NCBI GenBank assembly: GCA_964526695.1
Contig: CAZGJA010000091.1
Coordinates: 82,036 to 146,035, forward strand
Source: JABWBH01 sp964526695
GTDB lineage: Bacteria; Planctomycetota; Phycisphaerae; UBA1845
Length of the DNA stretch: 64,000 bases
Reading direction: 5' to 3'
Shown: piece after piece, positions 59,777 to 64,000 of the stretch
Layout: every line of letters begins with the position of its first letter
Position numbering within the stretch: position 1 is the stretch's first letter
Translations under genes and position numbers: made by a program
The notes under the pieces: model-generated
The model's database searches: none
What the model was told of the DNA's origin: nothing
Seen by the model: only the letters and a program-made list of their open reading frames with translations

Positions 59777-59860
59777 ATGTTTATTGCCATTCCGCGCGGG
59801 CATGGCGCCCCGCAGGCCGCTCTCACTTTTCGCCACGATCAGGCCGTGCCCGGAGGATGA
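59777..59860 (+). CDS. Possible 27-residue leader peptide after the riboswitch
   Basis: ATG at 59777 with GGAG seven bases upstream, where the aptamer's last helix could reach the ribosome site. The product is MFIAIPRGHGAPQAALTFRH, then seven residues ending GG. It has no known family. It might be a small protein, a leader peptide, or a degenerate gene start. Confidence 0.35.
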   Translation: MFIAIPRGHGAPQAALTFRHDQAVPGG

Positions 59861-59880
59861 TCCTTCGGGCCTGAGGGTTT
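59840..59880 (+). terminator. Candidate terminator after the short ORF
   Basis: Nested hairpin: CAGGCC (59840) pairs with GGCCTG (59868-59873), and inside it CCGGAGGAT pairs with ATCCTTCGG; then AGGGTTT. The U-run is short. It may end the riboswitch transcript or be its regulated terminator upstream of the SPFH gene. Confidence 0.45.
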
Positions 59881-60063
59881 CGCCGCGTGCCTTGTGCCGC
59901 GCCCGGTCCGTCGTTTCTCGCGATGGAAACGTCGTCCGCGCGGAATGATGTATGCGCGCGAGCTCTTCTGCCCTGACCGTCGCTTCGCATCCTCATGCGC
60001 GTAGAATGAAGTTCACCGCGGGCATCGGCGCCGCGGATTCACCATCGCATTGGAGACCCTTCC

Positions 60064-62151
60064 ATGTTTCTTGCCAGTGTCAACAGTACGTTGATCACCG
60101 TCGGCGCGCTGCTGTTTGTTCTGACGATTCTCCTTATCACGGGCCTGGGCGGCATCCGCTTTATCCCCAACAAGCGGATCGGCATCGTCGAAAAGCTCTG
60201 GAGCGGCGCAGGGTCCGTTCAGAGCGGTCTGATCGCGCTGGAGGGCGAGGCCGGTTTTCAACCCGGCATTCTGCGCGGCGGTCTGCACTTTCTGACGCCG
60301 TTCCAGTACCGGGTGCACTCGATGCCGCTGGTGACGATCGCGCAGGGGCAGATCGGCTACGTGTTCGCGCGCGACGGAAAACCGCTGCCGCCGACGCAGA
60401 CCCTGGCGTCCAACTTCGACGTGATGGGCTTCGAGGATGTGCGCGCCTTCCTCACCGGCGGCGGGCAGCGCGGTCCGCAGCGCAACGTCCTGCGCGAAGG
60501 CACGTACGCCATCAACATCGCGCAGTTCGCCGTCGTCACGCGCGATCAGCTTTATTACCTGCCGCTGGAGCGCGACGACCACGCCGTCTTCAAAAACATG
60601 CAGTCGGAGATCTCCGCGCGGGACGGCTTCGAGCCGGTCATCATCCGCGGCAGCGACGACATGATCGGCATCGTCACGGTGCACGACGGGCCGTCGCTGC
60701 CCGCCGGCGAGCTGATCGCGCCCGTCGTCGGCGATGATCCCGCGGAAGCGGAGACGTTCCACAACAACTTCCAGGACGCGGAGAAGTTTCTGCAAGGCGG
60801 CGGCTGTCGCGGTCGGCAACTCCAGGTCATCGTGGACGGCACGTACTACCTCAACCGCCTGTTCGCCACCGTGGAAATGCTGCCGAAAACGGTGATCGAA
60901 GTCGGCAATGTCGGCGTGGTCGTTTCGTACACGGGCGAGCGCGGCGCGGACCTGTCGGGCACCGAGTACAAGCACGGCGAGCTGGTGCGCCCCGGTCAGC
61001 GCGGCGTCTGGTCCGACCCGCTCATGCCCGGCAAGTACGCGTTCAACAGTTACGCGGGCAAGGTCGTCGCCATCCCGACCACCAACTTCATCTTGAAGTG
61101 GATTCGCAACGAAGCGGGCCAGCATCGCTTCGATGAGAACCTCAGGGAAGTGTCGCTGATCACCAAGGATGCGTTTGAGCCGTCGCTGCCGCTGTCGGTC
61201 GTGGTGCACATCGACTATCGCAAGGCGCCGCTGGTGATCCAGCGTTTTGGCGACGTCAGGAAGCTCGTCGAGCAGACGCTGGACCCGATGGTCTCCGCGT
61301 ACTTCAAGAACATCGGGCAGACGCGCACGCTGATTCAGCTTCTTCAGGATCGCGCCATGATCCAGAAGCTCGCGGGCGAGGAGATGCAGGAGAAGTTCGG
61401 GCATTACAACCTCGAGCTGGAGGAAGTGCTGATCGGCACGCCGACGTCCTCCGCCGGCGACGACAAGATCGAGAACATCCTCACCCAGCTTCGCCAGCGA
61501 CAGATCGCCGAGGAGCAGGTCGAAACCTACGCCCGGCAGGAAAAGGCCGCCGTCAAGGAGCGCGAGCTGCGCGAGGCCGAAGCCAAGGCGCGGCAGCAGC
61601 AGCACCTGACGGAGAGCGAGCTGGCCATCCGCGTGCAGGAAAACCAGGGCAAGGCCGAGTACCAGCGCGCTCTGCAGCAGGCCGCGCAGATGCGGGCCAT
61701 CGCTGAAGCCGAGGGCGCTCGAATCCGCACCCTGGCGGAAGCGGACGCGGCGAAGACCCGCGTCACCGGCGAGGCCGAGGCGGACAAGACCGCGCGCATC
61801 GGCGTCGCGCAGGCGGTGGCCATCGAGGAGCAGGTCCGGGCGTACGGCGGTCCGCAGTACCAGATCACGCGGCAGGTGATGGAGCGCTTCGCCGAAGCGA
61901 TCCAGCACTCCGGCGTGGACCTTGTGCCGCGCGTGGTGATCGGCGGCTCGGGCAACGGCGACGGGAAATCCGGCGGCGTCATGGGCGGCAACGTCATGGA
62001 AGGCCTGCTCGCCATGCTGCTGTCGGAGAAGCTCGGCCTGCCATCAGCGGGCGCGACATGCGAGTCGAACCCGCTGGCGGCCAAGCTGAGGCAGGAGGTC
62101 CGCGATTCGCTAAAGAGCGACGGCGCGCCAAAGGCAACAACGAGGATCTAG
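60064..62151 (+). CDS. Large SPFH/flotillin-like membrane protein
   Basis: 695 residues; GGAG eight bases before ATG 60064. An N-terminal membrane helix (LITVGALLFVLTILLITGLG) is followed by a two-part SPFH/Band-7 region (FIPNKRIGIVEKLWSGAG, GQIGYVFARDG and again EVGNVGVVVSYTGERG), then a long Ala/Glu/Arg coiled coil (ETYARQEKAAVKERELREAE ... AEADKTARIG), and QAVAIEEQVRAYGGPQYQIT with a Gly-rich tail, as in flotillins. Likely a membrane-scaffold oligomer in the cytoplasmic membrane. The upstream riboswitch suggests osmotic or envelope-stress control, which would fit. Confidence 0.85.
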   Translation: MFLASVNSTLITVGALLFVLTILLITGLGGIRFIPNKRIGIVEKLWSGAGSVQSGLIALEGEAGFQPGILRGGLHFLTPFQYRVHSMPLVTIAQGQIGYVFARDGKPLPPTQTLASNFDVMGFEDVRAFLTGGGQRGPQRNVLREGTYAINIAQFAVVTRDQLYYLPLERDDHAVFKNMQSEISARDGFEPVIIRGSDDMIGIVTVHDGPSLPAGELIAPVVGDDPAEAETFHNNFQDAEKFLQGGGCRGRQLQVIVDGTYYLNRLFATVEMLPKTVIEVGNVGVVVSYTGERGADLSGTEYKHGELVRPGQRGVWSDPLMPGKYAFNSYAGKVVAIPTTNFILKWIRNEAGQHRFDENLREVSLITKDAFEPSLPLSVVVHIDYRKAPLVIQRFGDVRKLVEQTLDPMVSAYFKNIGQTRTLIQLLQDRAMIQKLAGEEMQEKFGHYNLELEEVLIGTPTSSAGDDKIENILTQLRQRQIAEEQVETYARQEKAAVKERELREAEAKARQQQHLTESELAIRVQENQGKAEYQRALQQAAQMRAIAEAEGARIRTLAEADAAKTRVTGEAEADKTARIGVAQAVAIEEQVRAYGGPQYQITRQVMERFAEAIQHSGVDLVPRVVIGGSGNGDGKSGGVMGGNVMEGLLAMLLSEKLGLPSAGATCESNPLAAKLRQEVRDSLKSDGAPKATTRI

Positions 62152-62310
62152 AAAACCCCGGTTCCCCGCGAAGGGGACGGATGTTGGAATTGGATTTCCA
62201 TCGGTCAGTGCATCAACCCGGGACGTCCGCCGCGCGACCCGTCGCGCGGGCGGGCGTCCCCCTCGGTCAGGACGTGCCGCGCCCCTCGGGCATGAGTGAG
62301 CCGAAACGCC

Positions 62311-62670
62311 ATGAGCCGATCATGTGAACAGTGCGGAGCGGACAGCCCGGACATCGCCCGGTTCTGCCGGCAGTGCGGCAAGCCACTGAGCGGCCGCATG
62401 ATCCGCTCCGCGACGCGCGTCACCGCCGTGATGGAGCAGTGGCGCCGATTGTCCACGAGCATGACGCGCAAGGAATTGCGAAAACTCCTCGGCGAGCCGC
62501 TGCGCATTGAGGCGGCTGCATCGGCGGATCCGAACGCGACCGAGACCTGGCATTATGAGTATGCGGCCATCGACGCCCCCGAGGCACGCATGGATGGCAG
62601 CGTGACCTTCTCCACCGCCGAGGCAAGAGTGCTGAGCTGGACCGAACCGGACTGGCAAAAGGCAAGCTGA
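62311..62670 (+). CDS. Zinc-ribbon protein with SmpA/BamE-like half
   Basis: 119 residues from ATG 62311 (GTG 62296 is possible). CEQCGADSPDIARFCRQCGK at the start is a double-CxxC zinc ribbon, then a linker and MTRKELRKLLGEPLRIEAAA with TETWHYEY, the M-T-x-x-E-L/V-x-x-x-L-G-x-P pattern of SmpA/BamE-like domains. No signal peptide is seen. Function not known; similar combination proteins in planctomycetes are uncharacterised. Confidence 0.6.
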   Translation: MSRSCEQCGADSPDIARFCRQCGKPLSGRMIRSATRVTAVMEQWRRLSTSMTRKELRKLLGEPLRIEAAASADPNATETWHYEYAAIDAPEARMDGSVTFSTAEARVLSWTEPDWQKAS

Positions 62671-62875
62671 ACGGCCATCGTGCGCGCTGCAGGCAGCGAG
62701 GTTCCATGCTGCATACACGCCGCGGCGTCGATCCTGATCGCCGCAATCATCACCCCCGCGCGGGCGGGGGTCCAGTCCACCCTGCCGTACCGCTGGATTC
62801 TTGCCGCCTCGCAAACCACAGGCTGGATTCCCGCCTCGCGCGGGAACGACGAACGCTGCCGTTCGCCACAGGCTG

Positions 62876-63580
62876 TTACGGCTTGCTGTCCTTGGCTTTC
62901 TCCGCGGACGACGGCCCTTGCGCGATCAGCCCGTCAAACGAGCATGACGCGTCCGCCTTGGTCCACAGACCGATGCCGCCCGCGTCCTTGAACGTGTCGT
63001 CAACGGCTTCCAGTAGCCTTTTCCCGTCGAGGAAGCACTCGATCTTATTGGCGAGCATGACCGCCCGGACCTCATACCACTCGCCGGACTTCGTCTCCAC
63101 GTCCGCGCTCTTCAGTTGGGTTCGCTTGCCGCCCTCGACCTTGTACACGCGAAAGTTGCCTTCCAGCGGATTGACGCGGCAGACATAATAGTGGTTCTCA
63201 TCCTTGCAGCGCCAGAGCAATCCGCCGCCCTGATCCGCTTTTCCGCTGTCGGCGCGGAGCATGACGCGCAGGTCCACGTCCTTGAACGACGGTTTCTCGG
63301 CGATCAGCAGGTTGAACGTCTGGTCATCCGCGCTCGTCTCCACCTTCAGCACGTTGGGCTTGCCCGGGGCCGAAGCCTCGGCGGCAACGAGCCACTTGGC
63401 GGGCTTGTCGCCGCCGCGCGTCTGTGCAATCCGCCATCCCGCGACGGGCTTGTCAACCTCGTCCTTGTCGAAGTTCCACTCGACCCGCGACGGCGCGGGG
63501 CTGGGCTTGTCCTGTGCAACGGCCGATGCGAGCAGCACGGCGCTCAATCCAATGATGGAGAGCTTGAGATACGAGTGCAT
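62876..63580 (-). CDS. Secreted DUF1080/LamG-like protein
   Basis: 234 residues from ATG 63580 with AAGGAG seven bases upstream; the frame remains open to 63985 only through repeat DNA. Signal peptide LKLSIIGLSAVLLASAVA. A concanavalin-like beta sandwich follows: VEWNFDKDEVDKPVAGW, DLRVMLRADSGKADQGGGLL, NHYYVCRVNPLEGNFRVYK, GEWYEVRAVMLANKIECFLD and GGIGLWTKADASCSFDGL, typical of DUF1080 family proteins. Probably binds or hydrolyses a polysaccharide outside the cell. Confidence 0.75.
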   Translation of the reverse strand: MHSYLKLSIIGLSAVLLASAVAQDKPSPAPSRVEWNFDKDEVDKPVAGWRIAQTRGGDKPAKWLVAAEASAPGKPNVLKVETSADDQTFNLLIAEKPSFKDVDLRVMLRADSGKADQGGGLLWRCKDENHYYVCRVNPLEGNFRVYKVEGGKRTQLKSADVETKSGEWYEVRAVMLANKIECFLDGKRLLEAVDDTFKDAGGIGLWTKADASCSFDGLIAQGPSSAEKAKDSKP

Positions 63581-63866
63581 GAATCGACTCCTTCCCTGTG
63601 AACGAACTGATGACCCGAAACTCTGGACTTCAGCAGCGGGATTATGGTCCGCCGATCCCGTCCGCACCAGGGGGCGCTCTTGAACTTCCCTGCATTTCCG
63701 CCCCGGACGATTGTCACCGGATTCGCGGGTCGATCGTGGCGATGCTCGCGTCAACAGGCCTTGGGACCGGCGCTTCGCGGCACGCCCTCTGAGCCGAAGC
63801 CCGGCGCAGGCGCGCCGCGAGGAGGTTTCCGGCCTCAAGCGTGACTGATTTCGGTTGGAAATCGCC

Positions 63867-63895
63867 TTGACTTGCCGACGAGTCTGTTGTATATT
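63867..63895 (+). promoter_or_regulatory. Strong promoter directed out of the window
   Basis: TTGACT (63867-63872), 17 bp, TATATT (63890-63895), then ATAGGG. The gene it serves lies beyond position 64000. The 63581-63866 stretch before it holds no supported gene. Confidence 0.65.
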
Positions 63896-63924
63896 ATAGG
63901 GCAGAGTGGGTATCAGTGTTCGGC

Positions 63925-64000
63925 ACCACCGACCACCGACCACCGACCACCGACCACCGACCACCGACCACCGACCACCGACCACCGACCACCGACCACC
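63925..64000. repeat. 7-bp tandem repeat running off the window
   Basis: CCACCGA-type 7-bp units, about eleven in 76 bp, continue to the edge. It lies about 25 bp downstream of the predicted transcription start, so would be in a 5' leader or early coding region. Confidence 0.9.

Noticed and set aside
60013..61908. 631-codon minus-strand open frame
   Set aside because: Antisense to the SPFH gene, whose start, helix and coiled coil are convincing.

Overview
The window reads as a GC-rich planctomycete-type chromosome segment, probably Phycisphaerae or a related metagenomic lineage, carrying most of an integrated tailed phage. Lineage clues are Cys/Asp-rich DCNxNGIPDECD repeats, a DUF1580-like DNA-binding protein, CGYNL...CPECG zinc-ribbon membrane proteins, sulfatase-fold hydrolases, a DUF1080-like secreted protein and many short intergenic repeats. 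This assignment rests on pattern recognition only.

Region 1 (1-33198) is a prophage whose left end lies outside the window. A tyrosine recombinase (31855-33087) abuts the 3' end of an intact tRNA-Lys(CUU) gene (33199-33271), the likely attachment site. Most phage genes run leftwards. First come a regulatory/replication end (HTH protein, an eight-copy GTGGTGCA array, DUF1580-like protein) and a recombination module (PD-(D/E)XK nuclease, Sak4-like ATPase, DUF669 protein, RusA resolvase). Next are a helicase, an AEP primase-DUF3987 protein and a ParB-domain DNA methyltransferase interrupted by an intein. Then come a GpA-like terminase with an extra N-terminal domain and a head module (small proteins, lambda-type portal, prohead protease fused to a capsid-like protein). 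A rightward cluster of eight small genes (13369-16440) shares near-identical ribosome-binding sites.

At least five rightward genes are wedged singly between the leftward phage genes and look like cargo (morons). Two are very large secreted proteins: an 1876-residue FG-GAP / DCNxN / lectin / dockerin-like protein (4196-9826) and a 775-residue, 12-repeat kelch-like protein (20019-22346). Both end in a C-terminal module of about 80 residues with Cys pairs. The same module ends a chromosomal secreted zinc carboxypeptidase (35418-37760). The phage therefore appears to deliver surface or extracellular proteins carrying a terminal tag also used by the host. I consider this the most interesting feature of the window.

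Region 2 (33272-64000) is host chromosome. It holds a decayed ISKra4-like insertion sequence with recognisable ends, the carboxypeptidase, a universal stress protein, small lipoproteins, chorismate synthase (aroC) and a tRNA-dihydrouridine synthase. A groES-HEPN-(BolA-like)-small ORF-groEL cluster follows. After it come an O-antigen-ligase-type membrane protein, two tandem sulfatase-fold hydrolases with Thr at the nucleophile position, a GT-C-like membrane protein with soluble repeat domains, and a mannose-1-phosphate guanylyltransferase. A probable cyclic-di-AMP (ydaO-type) riboswitch lies ahead of a large SPFH/flotillin-like protein. Intergenic DNA in this half is rich in tandem and palindromic repeats.
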